From: Arabidopsis thaliana
Taxonomy: Eukaryota; Streptophyta; Magnoliopsida; Brassicales; Brassicaceae
Assembly (NCBI RefSeq): GCF_000001735.4
Contig: NC_003071.7
Span: forward strand, 1,747,001-1,811,000
DNA length: 64,000 nucleotides
Direction of reading: 5' to 3'
This document shows positions 11,521-22,698 of the stretch, piece after piece. The first letter of the stretch is position 1. The number at the start of each line of letters is the position of its first letter. The notes below the pieces were generated by a model. It worked only from the letters and a program-made list of their open reading frames with translations, ran no database searches and was not told the origin of the DNA. Position numbers and translations under genes: made by a program.

Positions 11521-11600
11521 AATGGGTGGCATTGCTGATCATTATTTCGGAGAAAGTGGCATTCCTGCCATTTATTCTCTTATGTTTGGATTTATATTAT
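11515..11600 (+). mobile_element. Terminus-like sequence related to the end at 19480-19566
   Basis: GGTGGCATT, then GATCATTATTTC and AAAGTGGCATTCC are in the same order and orientation as GGTGGCATT, GATCAATTTTC and AAAGTGGCATAAG at 19480-19555. Because they are in direct orientation they may be the right ends of two related elements rather than the two ends of one. Confidence 0.35.
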
Positions 11601-11935
11601 TGATTTTTTTTAAATCGAAAAACGAGTAAAGGACGAAAAATCCAAGGCAAACCACTGAAACTACAATAAAACTTAATTTATTAGGGTTGGACCCAATACA
11701 AAACGTAAATATTCGGGCCAGTTGTATTATTTACCCTAGAAAAACCTAAGTAAAAAACTAACTTTTCAACTTCAACTTCTCGACTTCTTTCCTTCTTTCT
11801 CCGTCGTCTTTCTCTCCCTTCTCTCGTCTCCGACGACATCAATTTTTGCCGAAAAACTCAATCTCTTCTCTTCTCGTTGTCGGCTCCGTTTTCGTTTCGT
11901 CTTTGTCTCTTTCATCTCCGTATATTTCTTTTCCA

Positions 11936-14356
11936 ATGGCTAGAGTAAAAGACTCTCGTGGGGAATATGAATCAAGTGATAGGGTTGAAGCCGGCGAAAT
12001 TCCTCAATCAGTCGAAGAGGCCGCCGAGATTCCTCAAAGAGATGAAGAAGGCGCAGAGCTTCTTACAACAGAAGAAGAGGCCGGCGAAATTCAGCCTACA
12101 ACTGGAGTTGCAACCGATTGTGACGCCGCCGATTTGGGTCATTCTAACACCGTCGAATTGTATCCAACAAAGGATCTTTTAGACCCAATTGCCGAATCTT
12201 CTGATGAAGAAGAAGAGGCAACAAATGCATATGTTAATGTTGATGATGCAGCAAATGAGGTATGAGAGAAGACCGTTATTTTTTTGGATTGTCTTAGGCT
12301 GGTTTTAGGAGATTATGCATCGGTAAATGATTGGATTTGTGAATGTTGCTTCAGATAAAACAAGTAGTACAAGTAGGTTGTAAATTTGTGAATGATCATT
12401 CAGGAACAAGTAGTAGAACTAGGTCGTTAATGTGGAATTGAAAGTATTTTGGATTGAATATGCAGGATGATGGTGATGATGATAACCTGCCGCAGAATAT
12501 GCAGGATGATGATGATGATGATAACCAACCATTGCCGCCAGAAGTTATGTAATTTGATCCAACTAACTACACGAAGGTGTGTAAGATAGGAACGAGGTGT
12601 CAGTTGGTACAAACAGTGGAATTTATAGAGACTTTGGATGCAGAACTGAAGTGGTTTAGGAATCATGACCAATTTAAGCACATATTCCACATGCCTAAGG
12701 AGCCCAATCACATGATTCAAGGCATGTGGATGCTTATGGTTCGCACGGCTAAGACAGAATTGGAGAGAGAGTGTTGGTTTGTTGTCAATGGAGTACCTAT
12801 AAGGTACTCAATTAAAGAGCATGCATTGTTGACCGGTTTGAACTGCCGTGAGTACCCAAAAAACTATAAGACTTTAGGCAGTTTGAAGTTTGTTGAGAAG
12901 TTGTTTAAGAGGACTGAGGACATCAAGATTAAAGACGTCGAAGAGAAGCTGGAAGAGTTTAAGAGTGAGAAGTCTACTGCTAGGTTGAAGTTGGCAATTC
13001 TGTTATTCTTAGCTAAGGTTATGAAAGCTGATTCTAAAAGGGATTCGAAGATAGAGGAGTTGCTGCTTAGGATTGTAAAAAATGTCAGAGCTTGTGAGAC
13101 ATTCCCGTGGGGACGTTTTTCCTTTGAGCAGTGTATGGAAGGGGTGCAGAGAGTAATGAAGAACATGAAAGGGGTGGTGAAACCCAAGGCATAGACTGCT
13201 TTTTATGGATTTATTACTCCACTTGAGGTAAGTAGTCTAGTAAATTATATGAATGTCTAGATTTTGTTATTGTGAACTTGTGCATTTACTTTTATGTTTT
13301 TGTGTCTAGATTCTGGCATTTGAGTGTATTCCGCAGCTTGGGAAGAGATTTAGAGAAGCTGTACCTGCAGACAAGGAATGTCCAAGAATGTGCAAGCACA
13401 AGTTCAATGAAAGTTGCATGAAGGGATTTACTTTGAAAGAAATAAATGAAGCGCTTGGAGATATAAAGGTTAGCTTTGTTCTCTTGAAATCTATGTTGAT
13501 AATCTTTGTGGTGTTTGAAATATATGTTTACTTGACAGGATATTTCAAGCATCTTGGAACCTGATATGGATGAGACAAATATGTTGTCTCGCGTTGTAGA
13601 GAAGCATGTTGATGATGGTATTGGATATATCAATCCAATTGTTGATAGCTGGAGAGAGAGGCTTATCGTAGAGAAAAAGAAAATCTTTTGGCGTAGTCTC
13701 TACCAAGCAGACATTGATGCTAGACGTATTAAAACTGTTTATGATGTCCCAGCTGTACCTGAAATCCCTGTTGCATCTATTCTCTCGTTCCAGGAAGCTA
13801 TGGAGAAAGGATTTGACAAGATCACGGACAAGCTTGCTGTGATGGATAGCGAAATCAAGCGGATGGGTGTGAAAGTACAAGGAATAGAGGTATATGTGGC
13901 AGATCAGCTTGAGAAAGAGGCAGAGAAAGCCCGTTATGAAGATATGCATCCTGGTTCAGCTGCTGATTTTGTGCCACCGTCTTATCAGCCAAGGGATACT
14001 CAGAGCAAGGCCTTGGTTATTCACAGTGGAATCCGTGACCCAGAACCTCCAACTATTGAGTCTCTAAGTGAGTAGTTTTGGTGAACTTTTGTGTATTGAT
14101 GCTTTCACAATAGTTCTTACATGTTTGGTTACATATTTTTGTAGGTGATGGCAGCGATGAATCCAATGAAGAGGATAAGAAGTAGAAGAAGAAGAAGAAG
14201 AAGAAGAAGAAGAAGAAGAAGATATTGAAGAAGAAGAGAAAGCATGTTGGTCCTACTCTGGAAACTGGGAAAAAACGTGGAAGGAAACCTTCCAAGTGTA
14301 AGGGGGAAGAGTTTACAGCTGAGGGGAAGCAAACGAGGAAGAGACAGACGAAATAG
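11936..14356 (+). pseudogene. DUF1985 protein, VANC-like, with three in-frame stops (gene C)
   Basis: Exons 11936-12259, 12466-13227, 13310-13468, 13539-14067 and 14145 onward join in phase with GT-AG introns. An acidic N-terminus (residues 1-140) is followed by a DUF1985 core with CWFVVNGVPIRYSIKEHALL, ETFPWGRFSFE and, after the second intron, FECIPQLGKRFRE, resembling the DUF287-like region of this family. Premature stops lie at 12550-12552 (TAA), 13192-13194 (TAG) and 14183-14185 (TAG). Beyond the last one the frame stays open to TAG at 14354 and encodes a run of Lys codons and the AT-hook-like KKRGRKPSK. The last stop could be the true end; an alternative acceptor near 12573 would avoid the first. 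It faces the GRF gene across a repeat array. Role as a DNA-binding anti-silencing factor is inference. Confidence 0.68.
14184..14236. repeat. (GAA)n microsatellite
   Basis: About 12 AAG codons in a row immediately after the TAG at 14183, in frame with gene C, then a short interruption and more GAAGAA. Confidence 0.9.
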
Positions 14357-14510
14357 GACTTTGACTTTTCTTTCTTGCTTATGTGTGTGTGGACTCGTAG
14401 GTGTTTGGAGAAATAGGACTTTGACTTTTCTTTTGTGTAGTTGTTTGGTTTTAGAGGACAAACTTATTTTCTGAAATGGTTTATGTGTTTTAGGACTTAT
14501 TAAAATCACA

Positions 14511-14775
14511 ATACTGGCTAAGTTGTCCGGGTTGGCCGGTCAATACACATAATTTAAAATACAATACTGGCTAAGTTGTCCCAGTTGGCCGGTCAATACA
14601 CATAATATAAAATACAATACTGGCTAAGTTATCCAAGTTGGCCTATCAATACACATAATTTAAGATACAATACTGGCTAAGTTGTCCCAGTTGGCCGGTC
14701 AATACACATAATTTACAATACAATATTGGCTAAGTTGTCCAAGTTGGCCGGTCAATACACATAACTTAAAACAGG
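14511..14775. repeat. Five tandem copies of a 53-base repeat between convergent genes
   Basis: ATACTGGCTAAGTTG begins at 14511, 14564, 14617, 14670 and 14723, so the period is exactly 53. Each unit carries AGTTGTCC(C/A)AGTTGGCC and GGTCAATACACATAA. 53 bases is close to five helical turns. The array lies between the 3' ends of gene C (+) and the GRF gene (-). It is a candidate binding array for the element's own protein (inference). Confidence 0.92.
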
Positions 14776-14803
14776 AAAATACATGTCTAATTAGGTTCAA
14801 ATA

Positions 14804-15378
14804 TTACATAAAATCCAGAAACATAACATAATGCCATAGAACATCCTCAATAACATAAAACACATCATATGATTCCCATGTAGAAAGTAATGCCCTAAGC
14901 CTATCAATCTCGACTTCTTTGGCGAGTAACCTTTCTGTAAGGGTTTCAATTTCGCCTTGCATAAGACGAACAATTTCCTGGACGAACTCCAAAGCATGAT
15001 TACATGCTAGTTGTCCATGTCTTAGTGCGGAATAATGTGAGTGATTTACCTTCTCAAGCTCCTCAGTTACCGCCTGATCCCACCACTGAATAAGGTGGTT
15101 TCGGGACTCGTACTCTTCATCCTGCGAAAGAGAGAAGACTTCATAAATATAGGCACTTGTACTTTGTTGTTCCAATGAAATGAAACACAATAACTTACTT
15201 TAAGCATTGGGCATTTGTACACTCTGTCGTCTTGCCTGTAACCAGTTTTGCACACTTCAAGTTTTACAGGCTTACCACAAAAACATTTGACTGGAACACC
15301 CCAATTTGCATCGGCATTCGCCTCTCCACTATTCCAACTAGCTTCGGATGTGGATGGTTGAGAGTAACTATAGGGCAT
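14804..15378 (-). CDS. Small GRF-type zinc-finger, coiled-coil protein (candidate VANB-position gene)
   Basis: Two exons, 15378-15199 (60 codons) and 15121-14804 (105 codons and stop), joined in phase by a GTAAGT-CAG intron; 165 residues, fully open. Residues 30-80 look like a GRF zinc finger: VPVKCFCGKPVKLEVC, DDRVYKCP, then HLIQWWDQAVTEEL, the usual Cys-x-Cys start and the aromatic/His tail. Residues 95-145 are Leu/Glu-rich and likely coiled coil. The last 20 residues are hydrophobic. Such short GRF proteins are common in plant transposons. It sits between the DUF1985 gene and the transposase, the arrangement expected of the second gene of a VANDAL element, but equivalence to VANB is inference. 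It is the only intact gene of this element. Confidence 0.7.
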
Positions 15379-15412
15379 CTACAGAACAGAGAAAGATAGA
15401 CATATGTTACAC

Positions 15413-15552
15413 CGAAATTACGGCGTCTAGAAACCCTAGATCTACTTTGAAATTACGGCGGCTAGAAACCCTAGATCTACTTTGAAATTACGGCGGAAGA
15501 AAACCCTAGATCTACTTTGAAGTTACGGTGGCGAGAAACCCTATAGAAACCC
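15413..15552. repeat. Four copies of a 35-base repeat with AAACCCTA teloboxes
   Basis: GAAATTACGGCGGCTAG followed by AAACCCTAGATCTACTTT repeats four times just upstream of the GRF gene ATG (15378), so probably in its leader or promoter. AAACCCTA is the plant telobox, a known promoter element and Polycomb-recruiting motif. Confidence 0.85.
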
Positions 15553-15740
15553 TATATCATACCTTGTTAGTTGTTGTCATCGACGGCGGCTGGGAACCCT
15601 AATTTCAGTTGTTGTCGTCGGCGATGTTGAGAAAGAGAGAAGAACGAGAGAGAGAGAGAAAGGAAGAAAGTGAGAGAAGAGTGAAATAGAAGAGAGAGAG
15701 AGAAAGAGAGATGAGATCCTGAATAAATAGGGAGAAACTA

Positions 15741-15801
15741 TGTAGTGTGAACGCAATAATCGTAGTGTGAACGCAATAATCGTAGTGTGAACGCAAGTCA
15801 T
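15741..15801. repeat. Three copies of a 20-base repeat
   Basis: GTAGTGTGAACGCAATAATC starts at 15742, 15762 and 15782. It lies in the upstream region of the GRF gene, beyond a GA-rich leader at 15625-15720. Confidence 0.9.
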
Positions 15802-16473
15802 GGGGTCTATTTTTAAAAAATATTATTTATTAGAATATTCAGAATATACATAGTTGTATGTATATGTACAGTTGGCCGGATTCACAAACAGTTGAACTAT
15901 TCTAAATTTTGTGTTTTTGAAGCTGAATCTCAAAAACCAACTTATTTTTTTAGTTGGTCCCATAAGTTTTAACATATTAATGGCTTTTAATAAGTTTTGA
16001 TAGAAACATATTTAAGAAATATCTGTTTTCATATATAATGTATGTACATTGGACAATCATGAACTAAATATTCCTTGTTATACATAGGTTATTTATTAGG
16101 AAACCAGTTTATGATCAAGTTGTCTAATAACAATGTTGTAGTGTCATATTTTAGATTTATTCAATGTTTAGTTGTTGTTAATAGCTGAAAATAGAGAGAA
16201 TTATTTAATCATTTTGTTAACCCTAAAATACAGATACATATATCAGTTGTCTCAGTTGAACTTAAAAAAATACATTAAACTTGCAAAGAATTCAATAAAC
16301 TTACACATATTTAATACAAATACGAAAACATAAAACAGTTGTCGAAGTTTAAAATAGTACATCACACTTGCAAATAATATAATACAAATACAAATGAACT
16401 CAGTTGTATTGGTTGAACCCTTTCTGCAGTTGGTCAGGTTGTTCCTGTTGAACCCTTTCTGCAGCAGACTTAG
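15802..16473. promoter_or_regulatory. AGTTG/GTTGAAC-rich spacer downstream of the transposase
   Basis: AT-rich DNA containing repeated words: CAGTTGGCCGG, AACAGTTGAACT, CAGTTGTCTCAGTTGAAC, ACAGTTGTCGAAG and two copies of GTTGAACCCTTTCTGCAG. The doublet AGTTG-N4-AGTTG is the same as in the 53-base array. No gene seen. Confidence 0.5.
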
Positions 16474-18840
16474 TCAAACTTCCTCAAGCTGCAGCCAAGC
16501 CTCCAAGTTTATTCCAGGTTGCGATTTTCTCCTCTTTCGCGTTTCACCAACTGATGGAAACCGCTTATCTTGATTCCGTCCTGGTCCTTTTGGTGTGTAT
16601 TCCGGTGGAAAGGCAACTAACTCTTTAATTTGGGTAGGAAGAACCTAATCCGACTCATGTGGGACTATGTACAACGTTCGGTAATAGGCCAATGCCCAAC
16701 TCTCTATCACGTAATACACAGAGCAGAGTCCGTAGATGGTCGTATTCGCATTTCTCCCTTCCTTGTGGCGAGGTGCCTTGCTGCGGCCATGGACACACGG
16801 GATCTTGTCTATATCAAAACGTTTGCATGAAACACTTTTCATTTTCAAATCCACCAAAAAACTTACCGAGTTGAGATTAATCACGTTGTATTCTTGGTTG
16901 TAACTGTTAAGCTCAATCACTGTTAATTTGGCTGCAACTGGACATCTCAAGTGCAATATGTTCTCCACAGTAGGCACAACTTGTGATGTGATTGAACAAA
17001 AACATGAATCTTGCCTATGCACGTTGAAGCATTCAGAAAACTTAGAAATCATCACATCAATCATTGGTAACAAGTGATACTTCCTCGCTTTTCTAAACAC
17101 ACCATTAATGGACTCCGCATAATTACTAGTGTCAATGTTATACTTGTCTCTTTTAAAATGGCACCTCGACCATTTCTCAAACCCTACTTTCTCAAGAAAG
17201 TCAGCATCTTTAGGCCATATACTTGTAAAATGACCAAACTCTTTGTTGAACTCACTCTCAGTATATGCATGAGCACAATCCCTGAACTTGTCAGCAGCTC
17301 CATCCTTGTTAATTTTCAAAGGAAGTCTCATGTTTTGAGACAAATGCCATATACAACTAGCATGAAGCGCATTCAGGTACACCATCTTGACAGCTTTCTT
17401 TATGTTTTGATGCCTATCACTAATAAACACCAATCCGGGAACATTCGGATATACAGTTTTCAGCTTTTCTAAGAACCAAATCCAACTTACATCCTTCTCG
17501 CTATCAATGATTCCAAACGCAAGTGGATAATGGTGATGATTAGGATCTTGTGTTGTTGCAATAACCAACATCCCACCATACACAGTTTTAAGATGAGTTG
17601 CATCTACAACTATCACTTTCCGCATTTCCCTAAAACCTTCAATGCAAGCGCCTAATGCAATGAAGAGGTACTTGAACTTTTTCTCTCCTTCCAACTCCAC
17701 ACTAGTTACTGTCCCTGGATTTACCTTCTCTAACATGTAAAGATAAGAAAATAACATCGTGTTCCTTCTTTCCGGAGTCCCTCGCACATCACTAACATGT
17801 AGCATTTTGCCTCTTAAGACAGTGGAGTATGAACAATGCACCCCAAGTCTTCCTCTTACAATCGACATAATGTTTATTGGAGTTGGGGTCTCTAAATTTC
17901 CGGGATAGTCACAATGCAAAACCGATGCTATTAATCTTGGTGCGCCTCGCTGTATATTGTTGCTTGTAGTCTCAACACTTCGAGAGCATGTATGCACCTT
18001 TCTATGCACTCTAACACTCGAAAAATGTGATTTCTTAGTTCTCGCAACTCTTAGATACCAAGTACACCCTTTAGAAGCTTGGCGGCATCGTAGCATAAGT
18101 CTCAACGGTTCTGACTTAATAGTATTGACCCCAAAAACTTCTTGCTTTGCAGCTTTGTTAACCAATTCCCACACAGCCTCCCTAGAACAAAATTCTTGAT
18201 CAATTTCAATACACGTACCATCATCCCATTCTTTAACATGCGGAGTAACTTCTACACTTCGTGGAATATCGTGAATATCATCATAATCAATCCTAACATC
18301 CTCATCTTCTTCCTCATCAAAATTCACCGGCCTTTCCATTGGCCTTTGGACAGCCACAATCTCCATACCTACTACATTCTCACAATCATTCACATCATTC
18401 TCATATCCATCATGCACCATCTCACATACTTCATTTAAAACATCATCCTCTCTTACATTTACACCAACTGAACTTTGACGCTCCGGTACAGAAATTTCCA
18501 CCCTCTCAACTCCTATACCATTTAATTCCTCCACATGCAAAACAGGAATACGACTCTCTTCATCAGATTCTGTTAAAAATATGAAGACGTCCTCATCATC
18601 TACAATATACGTCTCTCTCCGAACTTTAGACAGATTGTAACTCAGTTTCAACTTCAAAGAAGCTTCATCAATCGCAACTTTCTTCATGATCTTGTCAACT
18701 AACATCAAATATGTAATCTTCCCCAAACTACTCGTCTTAAACGATATAGCATATAGTGAATTTTTACCAATCCACTCATTGACTTCAGAATAGTATCCTC
18801 CGAAGTCAAAATGTACCTTAGTGTGGATCTTCTTCTTCAT
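16474..18840 (-). pseudogene. Mutator-like (MURA) transposase with SWIM-type C-terminus, one nonsense codon
   Basis: A single long exon from ATG at 18840; 731 codons to TAG at 16645-16647, after which the same frame stays open for 56 more codons to TGA at 16474. Residues 1-90 are a PB1/N-terminal domain; about 205-300 is the MuDR DNA-binding domain (REAVWELVNKAAK, CTWYLRVA); about 385-560 is the MULE DDE transposase domain with VVDATHLKTVYGGMLVIATT, FISDRHQNIKKAV and HASCIWHL; NYAESINGVFRKARK follows. The SWIM finger (VSCKRFDIDKIPCVH) lacks the first Cys. The tail beyond the stop is Pro/Lys/Arg-rich, as usual in this family, so the TAG is probably a late nonsense mutation; the catalytic part is complete. 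Corresponds to VANA in a VANDAL element. Confidence 0.88.
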
Positions 18841-19570
18841 CGCTCCTGAAAATTCAACCAGTTAAACTCCAATCAAACATTTTAATAGTTATACCACATG
18901 TACTCTTATCATACGTATAGATGAAATTAATCTGTCGTCGCACTCGATTTAGAATCGACTAAACCTTCCATTCAATTGATTTCCAATGTTAATAAATACC
19001 TATTCGTTAAACTAATTGGTTAATCTAAACTTTGCAAACCCAAACTCCATATCTTTAATATGAAATCTCGGAATTCAAATTCAACTCACATTCAACCTAC
19101 ATTCGATTGCTCATCACCTCAAATAACGTTTCGGCAACCTCTAATCGATTAGTCTTTACTTTGCAACCCAATCATCAAACTATCATATTGAATCTGGGAA
19201 TTATATATAATTCAAAATAGCAATCTAAAATCACAATGCACCATTGTCAAAGGAAATATGAAAAAAATTGACCTAATTTGTTACCTTTTACGACGGTTTT
19301 TCAAGTCGGCGGCGGCCAGAATCGATGGTGGCGGACGAAGAAGAAGAACGTCGACGAAAGAGAGAGATGACGACGACGAAGGAGAGAGAAAGAGGATATT
19401 GAAGTCGATTTTCTTTATTTAAGCTTTTGAATTTCTTTTTCATTTTTTTTAATCAACTCATTAAGGGTACAACTGGTATATCACATTTTCGGTGGCATTC
19501 AGATTAACCGATGGCAGTCCAGATCAATTTTCTGATAAAAGTGGCATAAGTGATAAAAATCCCTAAAATG
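18841..19570. promoter_or_regulatory. Transposase upstream region and terminus-like end
   Basis: 18841-19290 is AT-rich intron/leader-like sequence, 19300-19400 has GA-rich leader-like sequence on the plus strand, and 19480-19566 carries GGTGGCATT, GATGGCAG and AGTGGCATAAGTG phrases of a MULE-like end. The element probably stops near 19566. Confidence 0.45.
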
Positions 19571-19589
19571 TTTGCCAACAGTTTTTTCA

Positions 19590-20115
19590 TACTTAAACTA
19601 CTTAAACTACAATACTCGGTAAATATCAATCTAAACTCACTAAAATTCAAATTTCCAGCCTAATTTATATAAAAATAGCTAAAATCAACATATGCCGAAA
19701 CGGTGTTAATTAACCACTTAAGACGATAAGTTAGTTAACCACTTAAGACGATGAGTCAACCAGTATTGTGGCAATGACGGAGCATCGAAGTTGAGTAAAA
19801 CAATGTTGTTTCGTGAGTTTAGGGTTCTCGAATCGAAGATTCGTTGGCGATTGCTTTAGCGATTCTTTGATTCGAGAACCCTAAACTCACGAAACGAAGT
19901 CGTATTACTCAACTATGATGCCTCGTCATTGCTACAGTGTCGGCTGACTCATCACCGTTAAGCGATTAACTAACACCGTTTCGGCATATGTTGATTTTGG
20001 CTATTTTCATATAGTTTAGGTTGGAAATTTGAATTTTTAGTGAATTTAGGTTGATATTTTTCGAGTATCGTAGTTTGGGTATAAAAACCCGCTAAGAAAT
20101 AGTCTGGGTTGATTT
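19590..20115. mobile_element. Foldback (long inverted repeat) element
   Basis: The left arm (about 19595-19850) and right arm (about 19865-20110) are imperfect inverted copies. For instance CATATGCCGAAACGGTGTTA at left matches its reverse complement near 19965-19990, and the central TTTAGGGTTCTCGAATC is mirrored by GATTCGAGAACCCTAAA. The loop around 19855 is short. No coding sequence. A foldback or MITE-type element. Confidence 0.85.
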
Positions 20116-22698
20116 TGACTATTTTCACCGAAAATTATCGGCAGTAATGACTCTTTTGATATCTAACTAAAAAACGGATGACAGAAAAAAAGGTTATCGG
20201 CAGTTTTGTAATATTTTGTTTTTGTTTAAGAATATGTTAGAGCATCTGTAATGTAGGGTTCTCTTTATAATTTGAGAGAGTTTTGTTGATTTTGTTGATT
20301 AAAAAAATAAAATCAAAACAAATTATTTTGAGAGAGTTGACCTCTTAAAAGAGAGTTTGGAAGCCGAGAAAGTCAGACACGTGGTAGTAGATGATAGGTT
20401 GATTTTATGTAACAAGAGGAAAAAGAAAATCTTTTGTCTTTTTATTTTTTCTTTGTGTCGGGATAACTCCCAAACTTCTATCTCTCCCCATTTCGAGCAA
20501 AGGCAAGAAATTTCTGATTTCGTTCAGTGTGGTGAGTTAACAATCATGAAAATTGCGGTGTGTATGTGTTCCTGTCGCCGGAGTCATCATCTCTAAACCC
20601 TTTTCTCGCCATCATCGGTCGGAGGTTAATCTAATGAGACATTTAGGATGTGAATTAGAGAGAAGACGTTGAAGGAAGCTCTAGTTTCTTCGTAGTAGTA
20701 TGAATCAAGCTCTTTTCCTTTGTAGATAATGATTAAAGTTTGTCGTTTATGGTGAAAATCAAAATTGGAGTTTATAAAGTTTACCAAAATTAGGGTTATT
20801 CATTCATAGCAAAATTAAAGTGTTTTTGAATTAATTTGGAGGCTTTTTGTTTGCTATTTCGCTTGATTGTAAAAGAATTTTATCAAAAATTAATTGATTT
20901 ATGGTTGATAGTTTCGGCAAACACATTAGGGTTATTTGAATCTTGGATGCCTTGTTTTACTTATTTGGCATGAATGAAGAATAAATTTGGAAATAAACTT
21001 TTTGATTTTTGTAGATAGTATCATTTAAGCATAATCTCTGTTTTAGAATCGACAAGCTTTTTCAGATGGTTGCTAGTCACTGTAAGGTTTGATTTTAGTT
21101 TTCATACATTGAAATACATATCTTTATGTCTGTTTTGAATCATTAAAAGCATTCTAGAAATCGATTTCTTCATATATGTTATTTGCTTGAACCAATATGT
21201 AGTTCTGAATGTGAAATGTTTATGCTAATGTGCCCTATTTCTCTCTGTTTTTGTTGTTGTTTAGTGTAAATGGAAAACTGCAAGTGGAAAAGACAAGTGG
21301 AGAAAGACACTAGTGTTGTCGCATGAGGATTTACTGCAAGTGGAGAAAGCTTCTACATGAGAAAATAAATCATCCTTGTCTTTGTTATTGCATTGATTGT
21401 GTAAAGTAGGTAAATAGTTAAGTACAAAACTAATGAAACTGAGCATCAAACTAATTTTGCTAATTGCTTTTTATTTTATGATTAATGTATGAATAATATT
21501 GATTAAGATTGTTTTACATAAATGCTTAGTTGTATGTTCTCTGTATTTTTTGCTTAGTTGGTTTAGATTAGGTACAAACTTTAATGTCTTTACCTTGCCA
21601 TTTTTTGTTAAGACATTTTATTAAGTACATCTTCTTTAAGCTTAAATATAAAGTCTTCTCTTACTTAATCCTCCATTCGTCTTCTCTTCCTTAAACCTAA
21701 AGATTCTCTGACTTAATCATTCTCCTCTAAACAAGCAAACCAACTCCAAAATAGATTATTACAATCAATTTTCTCAGCCTTCCAGTTTTATGGACCTGTT
21801 AACAAGATACTCATAACAATGACATCAATCCGTATGAGTTTGTGGAATGCAATAGTCTAATGACATTCATGAGGATCAGTGGCGGAGGTAAAGAGTAATT
21901 ATGGGGGTAATATGACACCCATCAAATAAAAAAATTCAGCTTATGTTTTTAAACGTAATTATTTGATACATGTCCAAGAAAGCTGTTGATACCCCTCTTA
22001 AATATTATTGACCCCTCAGAAAAATTAAAATAGAAATATGCTATTAATTTTAGGAATTATCTATATTTTAATTGAGATTCAACATTCTGTCATTATCGTT
22101 GGGCTTTTCTAACGAACTGCTGGGCTTTAACTAAGTATTTTTTATATTAATTTTGTTGTTTAAAACTTAATTATAAAAGTCAAATCCCTGAACGGCAATA
22201 ACAAAGCTTCACAAAAAAAACTTGAGTCTCTTCCTTTTCGTTCTTCCTTCGTCGTCTTTGCTAGAGAATCGATAAGTCAATTTTTTATCATTAACTAAAT
22301 CTGTTAATATCTTAATTTTGTAAGGTTTCATCATAATTCTTGATTCCTCATCCTCAATCATCATCCAATATTCTACGTTTGTAGAAAATATGTTTTTTAA
22401 AGAAATTTTTGTTTAATAATTCAAGTAGTTAAAGTGATAAGCACATTTTTAGACTTGTGGGAGGAATGTTTAATAGTCCTTCTTACTTGAATATATTTTA
22501 ATGAGATCATAATTTATTCCTAGGACAAACCGAAGACATTTACAATAGTCTCTTTGTTTGATTAGATTTTCAATAGTACATATAATTATGTCGACATTTG
22601 GAAATAACTTTTCAATTTTGATATTGATGCTTTTCTTTTTATGTAGGCAATGCAAATGCTTGATCAATTTTTGAAAAAAAAAATCTCCACCTCCTAAC

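Noticed and set aside
16645..16647. TAG as the genuine end of the transposase
   Set aside because: The same frame continues 56 codons with a family-typical basic, Pro-rich tail, so I treat it as a nonsense mutation, though not with certainty.
11515..19566. A single element with ends at 11515 and 19566
   Set aside because: The two end-like sequences are in direct, not inverted, orientation, and I see no target duplication, so the boundaries remain open.
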